Source of the DNA: Spisula solida
Lineage: Eukaryota; Mollusca; Bivalvia; Venerida; Mactridae
Length of the DNA: 64,000 nucleotides
Direction of reading: 5' to 3'
NCBI GenBank assembly: GCA_947247005.1
Contig: OX365944.1
Location: 20,125,501-20,189,500, forward strand
The notes below the pieces were generated by a model. That model was not told the DNA's origin. It saw nothing but the letters and a program-made list of their open reading frames with translations, and did no database searches. Numbering within the stretch: the first letter of the stretch is position 1; each line of letters begins with the position of its first letter. Both the position numbers and the translations under genes were made by a program. Positions 23,277-35,746 of this stretch are shown one piece after another.

Positions 23277-23815
23277 ACAATGAGTTACGCTCCGTACAGC
23301 GCTTTGATTTAATGATTACTTATTGATTTCCACTTAACCGTTACAATTCACACGCTGCTTAAACTACTAGAATATTTTGATATTTGACCTTTACAAAACT
23401 GCTGTGAACCCTGATACACATTTTCATTGGCTGATGAAAGTTTACTTGTTTGTATAGAGAGCAGAGAGTTTATAGTGAATATGAAGACTACGTGTTGAAA
23501 GCTAAACGAGTACTCACTGTATGAGGTTTAAATATTTCATGATTCTATTGACTGGTCATTATTTATTTGTTTCAATCAATATGTGAACTGATAGTGCGAG
23601 AGTTTTAATTAATAATACAAGTCATTCTTTTAACACACGAGCGTTTTATATACAATGCATTTAAAAACCCGTTTACATTATCACATTTGCCTCGCTGTAC
23701 GCTGGTTTTGGATTCTCCTGTCTAAAAATATCAATATCGCTAATACACTAGCGATAATGCAGAGCCTAGAAACGATGTAGTTTCGGGCGAGGCAATTGGA
23801 GAGTAACAATGAGTT
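23277..23815. mobile_element. 519-bp insertion with 10-bp target duplications
   Basis: ACAATGAGTT is present at 23277-23286 and 23806-23815; U1 (about 6859) and U4 (about 54524) have it once. The insert (23287-23805) begins ACGCTCCGTACAGCG and ends GGCGAGGCAATTGGAGAGTA. CGTACAGCG near the left end is matched by CGCTGTACG at about 23693, so there is an internal inverted repeat, but the extreme ends do not match well. Also holds a hairpin around CTAGCGATAATGC (GCGATAATG / CAATATCGCTAA region). Class unknown; no coding capacity. Confidence 0.65.
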
Positions 23816-24649
23816 TGCATTCAATCCCAATTAGTTGTGCGTCTGTGAACCCATTATTGGCGTACTAGATAGTATAAAACATTTACTATACTTTAATCAG
23901 TCTATCGAAATATGTTTTAAATGATTTTTATTGATATAAATCTACCGACAGATGAATATTTTTTCAATAAGTCATTATACCTTATTTTTAATAGTCTCGG
24001 TTACAAAATCGTCTTAATCAATTTCTGATAATGTAAGTCGCTCGTAAAATGTTGAATAAATTGACTATATTTCATAATTCCACAAACATTCAAACATTCT
24101 ATACTCACTCAGTCCAATGTCTCCATAGTATCACTTTTAAACATTTTGATCAAACCAATTGAAAATTCAGAGCGACCAAAAAACGAAGTTTTCAGGTGCA
24201 ACATTTTCCTTAATTTCTTTGAGACTTTTCATTGTACAAAACAATACGTGTGAATGCTATCTTGCAAAGGTTTACAGAACAGGAACTATATTTTTTTGTA
24301 AAAATTGCATGCGCCATTTTATTGCAATTTACATGAAAAATGGAGGCACGTACAATACCATAGTGCCAAAAGTAGCATCCGACTTATGTTTTGTTATCTT
24401 TCTGATTAAGCGCACTTTCAGTTAACTCAATTGCTTTAACAAACTGTGTGTATTCGGACTATCTAGAACGTTTTTGAGCCCAATACTGTAACATGTTGTG
24501 TATTTACAAAAAGCAACTTTTTCCAAATTTAGAAGATCCTTGTTGTGTCCACATTTTGTGAATGTTGTTAAAAAGGTCCGAAGTTAATCTACATACTAGG
24601 TTTGATGAGAGTTATGCACAAAGAGGGGTTCGATATGCATATAGCAATA
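23816..24649. other. AT-rich spacer; two-strand open block deleted
   Basis: U2 jumps from CTCACTCAG (24117) to TCCAATGTCTCC, skipping about 590 bp corresponding to U1 7165-7755, so the CRE-bearing block is missing. The remainder matches U1 7755-8310. Confidence 0.55.
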
Positions 24650-25050
24650 TGATATTAAGTCAGACAGGGAAGGCAGCACTCAGTCGAGCACAGAAAACAT
24701 AAAAATATATTGGGCACTATGCCCAACACACAGCCGAACGAGAAACTGACCCACCCTAGTCCCAACTGTCAAAAAGCTTAATAAAATAGTTACAACAATC
24801 ATAAAGCTGAATGTCCACGCTCTTTGACCTAGTTATAACATTGAAACTGCTGAAATACATAGATTTAGCTGTCTTAAGTCCTAACAAGTTACATAACAGT
24901 GTAAAACGCTCAATGCCATCTTTTCAGCGGAATGAACTAGTTTCGGCAATAAAAAGGATTAATACCGTAGCATCGGCTTATAACAGTTGTATGATCGTGC
25001 TAGTTCGGGTTTTTGAAACGTCTAAAAGTGTTAAAAATCTGGCACTGACA
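24650..25050 (+). repeat. TCGGACAGGG-headed minisatellite repeat, U2 copy 3
   Basis: Full-length version of the short U1 copy at 8308: head TTAAGTCAGACAGGGAAGGC at 24655, then CCCAACACACAGCCGAACGA, then AAAAAGCT / AAGCTGAATG / CCTAGTTATAAC motifs. Homologous copy in U3 at 42724-43125; missing from U4. Confidence 0.7.
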
Positions 25051-26033
25051 TGTGCGTGAGAAATATTAAGTGAATTGATATAAAAAATAAGTGTACTATG
25101 GTTTAAGTGTTCGGCATGTTAACGAAGCCGCTATGTGGGGTTCAATCACATGACTTGGTGTGATGCCTCTAGTCAAAAAATGTGACCAGGTTTAACTACA
25201 CGTTACGTTTACTTATAAATTGAATATAATCACTTTTGCTTAAAACTGAAACTATTAGCAGAATTACAAAATGGATTTGTAATATGACATTGTCTAATTG
25301 TAAAACATGAAGAATGGAGAATATATCCTACAATACAGGGGAAAAACGAACGAGCACGTTATTCATGAGTTATCAAATGTTTGATTAGGTCATACATGCA
25401 CAGATACAAACGCACGGGAACTCTGACTATTTGCTGCGTATATTATTACACCGTATGTGAAAATTGCTGATACAATTTTCGAATGTAATTAATCCCGAAA
25501 CCTTTTATCATATTAAACCATTTAAATGTCAGAGACCATGTTTCGTAAGGATTCTTGCTGCCTCTATATTTTACTCGAACATTTTACTCACATGTTCGAG
25601 TTTGCAAGCTCTTATAAACATTTTTCAGGTACAATATCTACTGGATTTAGGTAGTTACATCATACTAGAAACAGCTAAAGTCATATCCACGGTCATTGAC
25701 TGAACCAATGTTATTACGTACAAGACTACAACTTATCTTTTAGAAGTGCGAAAAACCTCGCTCCACAATCATTGTTAGGTGACATAATCGACATAACTTA
25801 TTCAAATCGGAGAATAAACCCGTACGTGCTCGGTGGTAATCAAGCGCTATTCAGTCAGAACTAAAATAACGAGTTTGTTTGACTTATTGGACTTTATTTT
25901 AACTTGGAATATGCCTTACTTAATACTAACATATAAACCATTCAATTGATACGTTTATAACGTACCGGAGGGAGTAAAGTAATAGTTGTGCCTTAAATAC
26001 TATTTCGGATTAATACTAACAGTTAGAACTTAC

Positions 26034-26265
26034 CTGTGTATCTGATGGACAACAACGTCATTGGAAAACATATTAAGGCGACCATGATGACTGTAGTAGC
26101 GAGGTTGACAATAAAATAGTTGGGTACAGTATGCATGGTTGCGTTTCTAAATACCACTGCCACAACCATAATGTTCCCAACAATAGCAAACAGCACAATC
26201 ATATTATATGCCAGTGAATATATAATTATTACATACAACGGGTGCCGAAGTAATCCATACAGTCA
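26034..26265 (-). pseudogene. Class A GPCR exon, TM1-TM2, copy 2 (frameshifted)
   Basis: Same exon as at 9940-10167, 232 nt. Four extra bases (CAGT on the plus strand near 26260-26263) lie just inside the proposed acceptor, so a transcript entering in phase 1 shifts frame; the receptor frame itself is closed by TGA at 26263-26265. From about 26238 down to the donor the receptor frame is open: GIVGN-type TM1 appears as AIVGNIMVVAVVFRNATMHT, then NYFIVNLATTVIMVALICFP and LLSIRYTG. The GTAAGT donor is intact. Val is at 2.50 as in the other copies. A mariner has inserted 65 bp upstream on the coding strand (26330). Likely a non-functional copy unless another acceptor is used. Confidence 0.7.
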
Positions 26266-26329
26266 CTATTAAATGGGACCGAATTTGGTCAGAAAAAGTG
26301 ACATTGTTAATTATTTAAGTATTAGTATA

Positions 26330-27352
26330 CGAGGGTCATTCAATATTCGTAGACAATCGTTCGCATTTAATTATTATTGTGTTTAACAGTGATTTCTTAT
26401 AGCATTACAAACAGTACCTTATTACCAACAGTCAATACAAATTTATCTTCAATTATGCAAACCAGTAGCATATAATCAGCCATTATATTACCATAGTAAC
26501 GCGCTACAACCCCCGACCGACGTAACGTACCTTTTTCATATGTCCACATAGTTATAAAGTCCGATTCATTAAAGGTACATTCCAATGTTTCTGCCAAATT
26601 ATTATTAAATATTAGCATGGGATTTCATGAAATTATGAAGTTATTTGGACACCGGGGTGTGAATTAAAAACTGTTGTATCAAGGCGAGTCGCGTTTTCAA
26701 TAAGGTCAAAATGTCAATTTTGTATGCAAGGAAATTCACACGACTGTTGAATTGTACATGGAGCTTGGAAAAACACAGCATACACACAAGAGCTTATACA
26801 GAGAGCGAAAGAAGAACATACACCATGCAGTGGCCTTGTGTTCAAGCGGCAAAAACAATTTTCTGAAGCACAGCAAGGTATTTAAAACGATACACGGATG
26901 TGCAGACAGGCAAATGTAGTGACGTTTTACGCAACGTCTGTTGAAATGTTCGAGGTGTTTTCATGTTAATATACAACCATTACGCCAAGCCTAAATCCTT
27001 ATCTTAGACTATATAAGATATTGTGGAAATATGTAAAATCATATACAATCGGAATGTTTATGTTTTTTATTTCTATGTAAATAACATAATTCCATTTCGG
27101 GCTACCATTTGAAAATCAGCAAAATGTCAATAACGTCACTGACGCCAGATAATAAATTGCGTTGTGTGGTGGTATCAGTATGGTGATGTTTATATTTAAG
27201 CCAGATTTTCTTTAAAAATGAGTTGTTTCACGCAATATTTCCATCACTTGTGTTCGACATGCTGTAGTTTAACGCGATGTAGTTTGTTTAACTTTGTGTC
27301 ATCCGATGTTAAAATGATTAACACAGTCTACGAATTTATTGAATGAACCTCG
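26330..27352 (+). mobile_element. Decayed mariner element, 1.02 kb
   Basis: Ends CGAGGGTCATTCAATATTCG (left) and complement of CGAATTTATTGAATGAACCTCG (right) are near-perfect TIRs, flanked by TA (26328-26329, 27353-27354). U1, U3 and U4 have the empty site AGTATACAC. At 26746-26880 a fossil transposase N-terminus can be followed across two frames: ELGKTQHTHK, then QELIQRAKEEHTP and GLVFKRQKQFSEAQQ, matching the mariner helix-turn-helix pattern (…ELGKT…, …VFxWHKRFxEG…). The catalytic D,D34D region is not recognisable and the element is shorter than a full mariner (about 1.3 kb). Confidence 0.85.
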
Positions 27353-27354
27353 TA

Positions 27355-29552
27355 CACGAGAATTAATTGACGTTTTGTTATAGCTACACAGAACGGATTT
27401 TAAAATGTGAGTTATCAATTTAAAACTGATACAATGATCGTTGAAATACAGCTCACTACTAGTATTTTTTAAAAATCATTGATACAAGAAAGATACAGCA
27501 TCACTTGCATTCCAATTTGAAAAACCCTCGTACTAAGTATAAGGGCTTATATATTAACGTCGTGGAATTAGAACTTCGTTTCTTGTACAAACTCTATCTT
27601 TCAATCGCTGACTTGACACATTTCGTTACGCTCTTTAAAGGAAATCGTTGACAATATCCAAGATAACTTCGCGTTTGCAAAAACTCGACACATACATGAG
27701 GAATTGCAAAAGATAGTGGATTGTTTGTGTTTTGCTAATTAGAACATTTGTAAGATATGCAATAGTTGTATACATCTATATTCAGCGGGTTTTTACATTT
27801 GTGAGGCAAACACTGTCTTACAACGTAGATCATTTGACCAAGCTTGAAGTATCCATCGTCCCTTCGAGACGGAAATATATACAACAATAGCACCAATGTT
27901 TAGGGCATGTTTACTATAGAACACAACGTTCAAACATCACGCTTGTGACAAGTGATTTGTTTTTGAAATATATGCTTTCTGCCAGGCCAATTTAAAGTAG
28001 TTTAGCTAAGTCTTGATACTAGTATAAACACTTATAATTCAAATGCATTAACTGTCGCGGTGAAAATCCAGGTCGTCTTTGTTGCTAAAGGTCATAATCT
28101 AAACGTTTTGCATTGAAACGCGATCAAGCACATTAATAGAATGGAAAATGTGTAGGCGTTGTTTTTATATATCCTCCAATTACGATTGGCACTATTCGTA
28201 GAAATGTCTAGAAAACACGAGTTCAAAAAACGTATATTATATGAGAAAGACTTCACCTAGTATGCCAATCTAGACGAATCGTGTAGTGTTGGATAAGCAA
28301 GATAGCGATGTTTGTAACTGTCAGAGATAGAGGTTTGTTTTAAGGGATATAGCAAATAAAACACAATTCTGTCTTAAACAGACAGGCGTTCCAAAACATG
28401 AAAGTTGCAACCACACAGTCCTGAATCTGGTGCCATTTGTCATTATAATCAATGGGATTATAATTGGATTAAAAATCATCGTAATAATTTATTAAACCTA
28501 ACAATTTGGAATGCGTGACAAAACCAGACAAACAAGTTAATTTATCAGAGGTGTATTTATGCTGAGCACATTATTAAAATATATCAGGAAATCATGATTT
28601 GCATGAGTTTTCATGGTATGACATCACTAATCATTCATCGCTGCAGGCTTAAAACCAGACTCATTATCATGACGAAAGCATTGAGTGAAATATATCCTGA
28701 TATCGTACACCATACATTTTATGATGCAAACCGTCTTGGTATTCGTTCCCATATTGCAATTACAACTTGTAAAGTATGAGTTCCTCATACCTTCCTCGCA
28801 ATTTTTTGACGTATATTCTGTTCCGAATGTGTTGCCTTCTTAACACAATTTTAGATTCATGGCTGATTGAAAGTCTTTTAATTAATGGTGATTTATGTTT
28901 TCTCCTTGCCTAGAAAACATTGATGCTGTCGAGTTTTTTTTGTTATAAAATTTGTGCACTTTAGTGAAATGTTGTGCCAGGGCATACAATGACATTTATT
29001 GTTGTAAATGTTGTACAATCCTTCAACTACATCCATATTTAACATGAAACTGAGCAAACATCGCGAACCGCTTTCATTGAGGCGACTGTAATGAAATTGC
29101 ACTGAATATCTTCCAACATTATCCATTAACACAAGAATATTTCTTCCTAGCATAAGCTGATTTTGTGATGTAATGATCGAACTTCAGAATTTAAGATACT
29201 TTATTAAACACATGTTTATACAGTGCAATAAAATTCATAATGCACTGTAATAATAAATTTCACGTTCTTTGACAATACATTAACATCAAATGACGTATAT
29301 AAACAGATATGTATGTATAAGCAATGTCAAGTATTTATGCCTTTAAAATCGTATTCATCTTATTTTATCTGGTATGTGATAAGTAAAATATTGCATAAGT
29401 ATTGTTCAATAAATTGTTATGAACAGCATAATACCATTTTATTAAACACGTACCATCATTTACATGTTATATATTAATTAACTTTTATTTAATATCCTAC
29501 ATGTAACAAACAAATCGTGGTTGGTCCTGTGTTGAAAAATGTAAATTATTTG
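27355..29552. other. AT-rich spacer, no gene seen
   Basis: Homologous to U1 10223-12430. Copied short frames only (28594-28779, minus 28893-29153). Confidence 0.5.
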
Positions 29553-31207
29553 CATTCCAAGCTGGCCTAAAATAAACTTTTAAGAGCAAATGTCCACGTA
29601 ATTCTGGATCACCCCTCGCACATGTAAACAAGTTAGCAATGATAAACAAAACAAACAAGTACTTAAGCAGATAGATATCTTTGTATTTGAACTTTGGTTA
29701 GTTTTGACATATGAACATCAAATGCGAGTCGCTGTTCCCGCCAATGCTCTTTCTAGTGGTTGGCCATAACTTGTAGTCTTTTCTATGGGCTTGTTCCGAT
29801 AGACCACATAATGAACATCGGAGGACAACAATACGGCTTTTAGACAAAGTTTCTTCGCGTTTTCGCCCCGTTATTCTTGACCTGGCTTGAATCGAAAGAA
29901 GGGACCCTGAAAATAAAGCAAAACTATCATAAATCAACAGGTCATTTGAAAACTATGCTGTAAAAGAGCTAAATGACAAAGCTGCTGTTCATCAAAAAGG
30001 TTTACAAGGGCATGAACAAGTTTTGCTGAAGGAAACAGAATTGGATGGGTTTAATGAGAAACTATGACCTGGCTAGTAAAATATATGCAATAAGTAGCAA
30101 TGCATTAACTAATGTATTAAGTATATATCTTACCAATTAATATCGAATGAGGGAGAGGAGAAATATATTCATTATACGCATTATTTCTGAAACTGCTCAC
30201 ACACACAGCATTTCTGAAATAGCTCACACACACAGCATTTTGTTGTTTTTAAAAAATGTCTCGAATATAAGCATACATTGACAAAACAAGTGTCTCTCTA
30301 GTCGTATAAACATAAAATACAACGCCTCGCACGATAGTTTGTCCACAGAATCAATAGAAAATGTGAAGAACCGCACATTTTGGCATTTTTATATGTTTTC
30401 CTCACCAACACAACATTACGCTTTCAGGTTTTGAAATGCGCGGTTGCACTTTCTGAGAAAATAAAGGGATTTTGGTACATATTTGAAACTGCACAATGTG
30501 TAACTCGACAAGGAGACGGCTCTCGTCATTGTTTCATGAAAATTCATCCAGTAATAAGAAAATAAAAAGGAAAAATGTTACCTGAGTCGAGCGATTTTCA
30601 CCCGTTTTGAGCCCACCCACACAGCATTTTGTCACGTGGTATGTCCACAGTGAAATAGATCACCATAAAGCAGTCGATTTCCGACGTTATTTCCACCTAT
30701 ATGGTTCACTTAATTGTAGTTTAAGTAAACATATGTTGACTTGGATTATTAAGTGTATTTCTGATGGAAGAAATGTCTTTTTCATTTTGTATACATACGC
30801 TTTCTAGATATTCTGATACAGCAGCCACTGTAAGCAAGCTAACCGTTAATCATTTTAGTAATAAACTATTCCGAGTTCATGTTTGATTATGATCATGAAT
30901 TAAGTTTTAATCAAAATACTTACGGTATATTTAAATTACTACCGATACAATTCATCATTATGTTTCGGCTGCATTGCCTCCAAATTGGTGATTCTGTGAG
31001 CTATCCACTGAGTTCAGGGCACACAGTATCATTTCAAGTTTAGACGTCAATATGCTTCAACACAAATTGGGGCGTTCCGCGGGGATTTCAGAAGTACAAA
31101 ATGTAGACCGTTTGAGTGAAATTGTCGTCAGTGAAATTATCACCAGTGAAATTATCGGATTATAATTCACTGATATTCCGCGGTAAACCACTCGTTAGCA
31201 TTAAATA
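29553..31207. other. 1.65-kb block replacing 0.57 kb of unit sequence
   Basis: U2 leaves the common backbone after ...AAATTATTTG (29552) and rejoins at AATTTCTTTCTAGATTAC (31208); U1, U3 and U4 have instead about 570 bp of homologous sequence (U1 12430-13004). The block has no match elsewhere in the window. It contains a 27-bp tandem pair (ATTTCTGAAACTGCTCACAC and its repeat, 30185-30238), a GTGAAATTATC triplicate (31116-31156), an exon-like segment on the minus strand (29698-29921) and short plus-strand frames at 30380-30565 and 30607-30807 without recognisable domains. No TIRs or target duplication were found, so it may be a captured or filler segment rather than a transposon. Confidence 0.5.
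29698..29910 (-). other. Exon-like open segment with strong splice acceptor
   Basis: On the minus strand TTTGCTTTATTTTCAG|GG is a good acceptor (AG just above 29910). It is followed by about 70 open codons, rich in Arg/Lys, including LRCSLCGLSEQAHRKDYKLW and ending HLMFICQN-stop. The CxxC and a later Cys suggest a possible small zinc-binding fold, but I do not recognise a family. No donor or neighbouring exon was identified. It could be an exon of a gene dragged in by the replacement block, or chance. Confidence 0.25.
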
Positions 31208-33825
31208 AAATTTCTTTCTAGATTACAAAACGGCATTCACCGAAGAGGTTTGGCACACTACACAAACATTATTTTAGGACTCTTTAATAAAACCAATTCA
31301 TCATCAGTTGAAAGAAAAAACTTTCTTTTTTTGTCGAAAATGCATTCCATGCAAATAATATAACATTAATAATTTTGTATTTTATTTGGAATCAACTATT
31401 AAAGTGTGCTGTAAATAAATAATTGGCACCGATAGGATTTCATATAATAACCTGCATTTCATTTACTTCCGGACCAGATCTACTTGCTGAGAATGTAAAA
31501 TTCTTTCTATGACAACATTACCGTGCTTTAATGAGCACATTTAATGCATAGACGATTTACGACCAGTGTGACGCCAGATGGTCCAGATTATTACTTTAGT
31601 ATTTTCGTTGATGCTAGAATTGACGGCATAGGAATCTTTGTCGTGTATGAATATAGTGCACCGTCCTTATAATTATATGTATTTAAAGTTCTTCAACAAC
31701 AATACAGTCACAATGTGCGACGTGTTGTTCGTACCTATTGCTACGAAATGTTGAATTAATGGTGAGAAGAAGGATATGCTCGTATCTTGTCTTGGCACCA
31801 AGGAAAACATAGTATAGTAAATATGCTACATTTCAGATTGAGAATATCTACTGCAATGTTATGAATGGAAAAACAGTTCTATATTTTCAATTAATATATT
31901 TTTGTGTGATATATTACACACAATGTATAATCAATTTGTAGAACATCATATAAGATGCGATTGTTGGAGATTTCCATATACAAAACAATATTACGTAAAT
32001 CTATAATGCATCATCATAACACACCTTAACGCATATTATGTTGTCACCATTATTAAGATAGTCTGTAGAAGTGTTTTCTACTTCTCTTTTCTATTTGTCA
32101 GCATCCAAAAAATATTGACAGTATATGTTTAATATAAAACTAATATAATGTCTACAGGTATCATATCTAGGCTCAGTTCACAATGTTGCTAATAAATATA
32201 ATCGTTTTGTAGATGGTCTCATAAATGAGTCTCGATCTTTATCTTCATATAATATTTAATGTAACCAATGACGAAAGCAACGTGTGTAAAATACAAACTT
32301 GTGGGACAGTGGTACTTTACTACTTTAACATTCTTATGGTCGACCAGTTATATCCATTTCCCGAACAAAGTGCGTTTGGGAAACCATTATTATCGTACTG
32401 GTAGTCGGTGTGACACATAAGCTCTTGAAATATGCTTAAATGCTTTAAGCATTTTAAATGACTGCTAAGGTAATTCATTTACCTCAAAATATTATTGCAT
32501 GCATTAATAACACTTTGAGAATAGTGTATTTCTAGAGCATACGAGTATGTCTTATTTAGAAAGATTTATTTCATTTCAAGAAACAAAATACTTCACGTGT
32601 AAAACAAATTGAAATTAAAAGCAAGTTGACAAATTATGAACCATGACACATGCTAGTAAACCTTGCTTACTTTCTGCGACTAAATGTTGACACTTCCGTT
32701 AATGAAATATAGTATATTGAATGAGTGTTGATTTAGTATTTTGATGGAACTAGTTGTATAAAAATATATGATGGCAGCATGCCTGACAAAATTCGGATAA
32801 ATAATGTGCATGTATATAACAAGCATACTTGACTGTATGTAACCACAATCATATGTTCGTAAAATAACAGTCCCGGCGCATTTGGTCCATGGGTACAGTG
32901 CTCATCATTTTCGGTGACCTACACATCTAGTTGAGTCTGTCTGTACCCTTCACTTCTGTCGGATGTATCGACCTTTTTAAGGGATTCCGGTCCATAATAT
33001 TTAGGGGATATAATGTAGGTTTAAAGAAAGGTCACAAACAATGCCTGGCAGTCCTAAGAATATCGTAGTCATAATCTGTTGGACTCAATAGAATGTTACT
33101 TACCACGATCTACAAAATATGTACAAGTCCATTTGCTTTATTACATTATTTTATACGACTAGTGTACAGGATGATCAAGTTTTCAGAATATATGGCTTGG
33201 CTTTCATTTCTACAAGTAATTTGTCTTTAAACGAGATTCTATTTGCATAACAAACTAAGTCCGTGTATTTTAACTTGTTATTACTGATGCATAAACACAA
33301 GAAATAAAATTGCTGTTTAACGGCTCTACATAGTTTGTTGCAATACATTCTATTGCATGAAACAGAACTTTATGTAAATCCGGGGCATATTTGGCGCCGA
33401 TAGACGAAATCAAAACTGTACACATTGAATCGCGATCAATCACATTAACAGAACGCAGAATGTATTGGTGTTGTTTTTTATGTATCCGTCAATTAAGCTT
33501 GAAGGCAAAGTTCTAGAAATCTCTAGAATATAGAAAATATGCGGATATGTTAGAAATGTCAACACAATATTCTAATCTAGTGAAATCGAGTAGTATTGAA
33601 TACATGTAAACAAGATACCGAATGCTTGTAAAAGTTTAAATATAATCTCAGAGATAAAAAGGTGATTTGTAGCGATACAATGGACAAAACGCTATTTTCA
33701 ATTTGATTAAGAGACATACATTAATCAGATTATGAATAGTATTCGAAATCTAGAAAACCACAAATAACCTGACTTTATACAAATGTAGAACCTGATGCAC
33801 TTTGTCAATGTAATGAATGTAAATG
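31208..33825. other. Unit end of U2, AT-rich, no gene seen
   Basis: Matches U1 13005-16180 without the copy-5 minisatellite insertion and without the CAGTGCCCAC MITE (empty site 32000-32010). It is the most diverged of the four unit ends. An extra piece of about 122 bp lies at 32374-32495. Confidence 0.5.
32374..32498. mobile_element. Small insertion with two palindromes
   Basis: U1, U3 and U4 read AAAGTGCATGCATCAATACC; U2 has about 122 extra bases between AAAGTGC and ATGCATTAATAACAC, with TGC on both sides. Contains AAATGCTTTAAGCATTT and AGGTAATTCATTTACCT palindromes. Class unknown; a TGC target duplication of 3 bp is possible but weak. Confidence 0.4.
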
Positions 33826-35746
33826 AGCCGCGATCTGAGAAAAGGGCCCTTAATGACATGAAATTGAGAAAATGCAGTTTAAAGTTACGTCATCATTTTC
33901 TGTGCATTTCAGTACAGGGCAAAAAAGCACAAAAATGTTTAATATTGAATCCCGTCTCGTTACTGTTGCCTTGTAACTTGCTCAATATGGAGTTCCATAC
34001 TAACATGTAAGGTCTGTAATTTTTGGGTTAAACATAACCAAATATAAACAAAAGTGAGGATTTTTGGAATCAGCCGACCACAATGTAATTTATAATCGTA
34101 TTTTATCAAAAATCATTGCAATAGGAATGTAGCAACTTGTAGTATAATGGATTATAAGATTTTATATGTTTTTGTTCAAGATACTATATTTTGGGGTAAA
34201 ATCATACAAAATCGAAACTAAAATAGTGATTTTGGAATCGGCTTACAGGAATGCCATTATTCATGTTTTTGATAATAAATCTCTTTGATAGGCACATGTT
34301 GTCTTTCCGCTTAAGATTTTAATAATTTTGGGTCAAAATCTTGTGCATCTTGAGTTATTTTTGGGGTAAAACTTAACAAAATATAAACAAAAGTGAGGAT
34401 TTTTGGAATCGGCGGACTACAGTGTCATTTATAATCGTATTATATCAAAAATTATTGCAATCTGATTTTATTTACTCTTAGTATAATATATTATAAGATT
34501 GTGCAAGCTTTTAGTTGTAATACGATGTTTTGGGGTAAAATCTTACAAAATAGAAACTAAAATAGTGATTTTTGGAATCGGTTGACAGCAATGTCATTGT
34601 TCATGTTATTTGATAAGAAATCACTATGATAGGCACATGTTGTCTTTTCGCTTAAGATATTAATAATCTGGTGTCAAAATGTTGTGCATCTTGATATATT
34701 TTTGAGGTAAAACATAATGAAATATAAACAAAAGTGAGGATTTTGGAATCGGCGGACCACAATGTCATTAATCAGAGTATTCGTTAATAATTTACGGCAA
34801 TATGTTAGTAGTAACATTTTGCATAAAATATAAAAACAATTTCATAGTATCTCGTGTAAATAAGATATTGGAGTAACAGCCTTAAAACATAAACGAAACC
34901 CCTTCAAGTAAATCCATTCCAGTCAATGTGACACCTAACACTAACTGATTTAAAAATCAAGCTTTCCCGTCACTAGTAGCACCAAAAATCTAATTATTTT
35001 GAGCAATTCTAAAATATTTTTGACTTAACGTATATAAATGCAGAGAATTGTTAAATTGAGTAATTAGAACGCATTGTTGCTATGACAACAGCAATAAGAT
35101 ATATCCAATTTAAAAACCCAACTGTGCATAGCATGTATTTGTTATTCTTTCAATATGACTACATGTAAATAAAACAATAACGGTACATACACATTAGGGT
35201 CACGGCATATTTGAGTACTAGTAATTCAAAAGAATTGGTTGCCATGGTATTGAAACGAAAGAAGCAAAACCATTTCAAAATAAATAAAAAAAATCTAGTC
35301 ATAGACTTTATTAATATATAGTCCATATATGTCATTGGTAATATTTTTATGATAAATAGAAGTAAACAAGATAAATTGGTATATTTTAGTCGGTGAAGAA
35401 ATGGTTGTTATGGCAACAAAAATAAAATAAAAACGTTAAATATTTACACAGAAATGTTACGCGTCACAAATTAGTACCATTATTCAAATGATAAGTTGAT
35501 TCGTAGCAGGTGAACGTTGTGGGATAATGCCACTAACACACAAACAGTACAAAAATATGTCAATGTTGAGATGTGCGTTTTTGCACAATAACATACATGT
35601 CATTGGTTCCATTGGAAGGCAATAATTTTGTGAATATTTGGAATTTTGACAAAAATATTTTTTTAATTGTGTACAGGGAAGATTTTTTCAACAGAAAATG
35701 CCAAAAAACAAAATTCCAAAAAATTGTCATAAGGGCCCTTTTCTCA
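33826..35746. mobile_element. Element E, complete copy, 1.9 kb
   Basis: TIRs TGAGAAAAGGGCCCTTAATG (33836 on) and, inverted, GTCATAAGGGCCCTTTTCTCA (35726-35746) agree over about 21 bp with one indel. Ten bases, AGCCGCGATC, lie outside the left TIR and are absent from the element-free junctions; from memory a GAGCCGCG...TGAGAAAA motif is common in bivalve interspersed repeats, which I cannot verify here. The junctions without it (16180-16202, 50015-50037, 63347-63369) carry about 16 other bases (GTAATAACATTAAAAC), so there is no simple target duplication. Interior: five ~170-bp satellite monomers, then AT-rich DNA with X-box-like palindromes. No transposase. The element marks the left border of each type-A unit. 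Confidence 0.65.
34025..34900. repeat. ~170-bp satellite monomers, five copies
   Basis: TTTGGAAT anchors at 34063, 34231, 34402, 34571 and 34742 give periods of 168, 171, 169 and 171 bp. Monomers 1, 3 and 5 (…CGGACYACARTGTMATTTAT-type) differ from 2 and 4 (…TTACAGGAATGCC / TTGACAGCAATGTC), so the array is dimeric. Confidence 0.8.

Larger units (their letters stand above)
16202..33825. repeat. Tandem unit U2 (type B), 17.6 kb with insertions
   Basis: Same backbone as U1 but enlarged by a foldback-like element (19257-21653), a 519-bp insertion (23287-23805), a mariner (26330-27352) and a 1.65-kb replacement block (29553-31207); it lacks the A-type insertion, the two-strand open block and the CAGTGCCCAC MITE. 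Its left part is closest to U4. Its right end runs through TGTAATGAATGTAAATG directly into element E at 33826. Confidence 0.88.

Noticed and set aside
34025..34900. Regularly spaced ~170-bp repeats considered as a CRISPR or protein-repeat array
   Set aside because: The repeats cover the whole period without spacers and have no open frame; they are satellite monomers in a eukaryotic genome.
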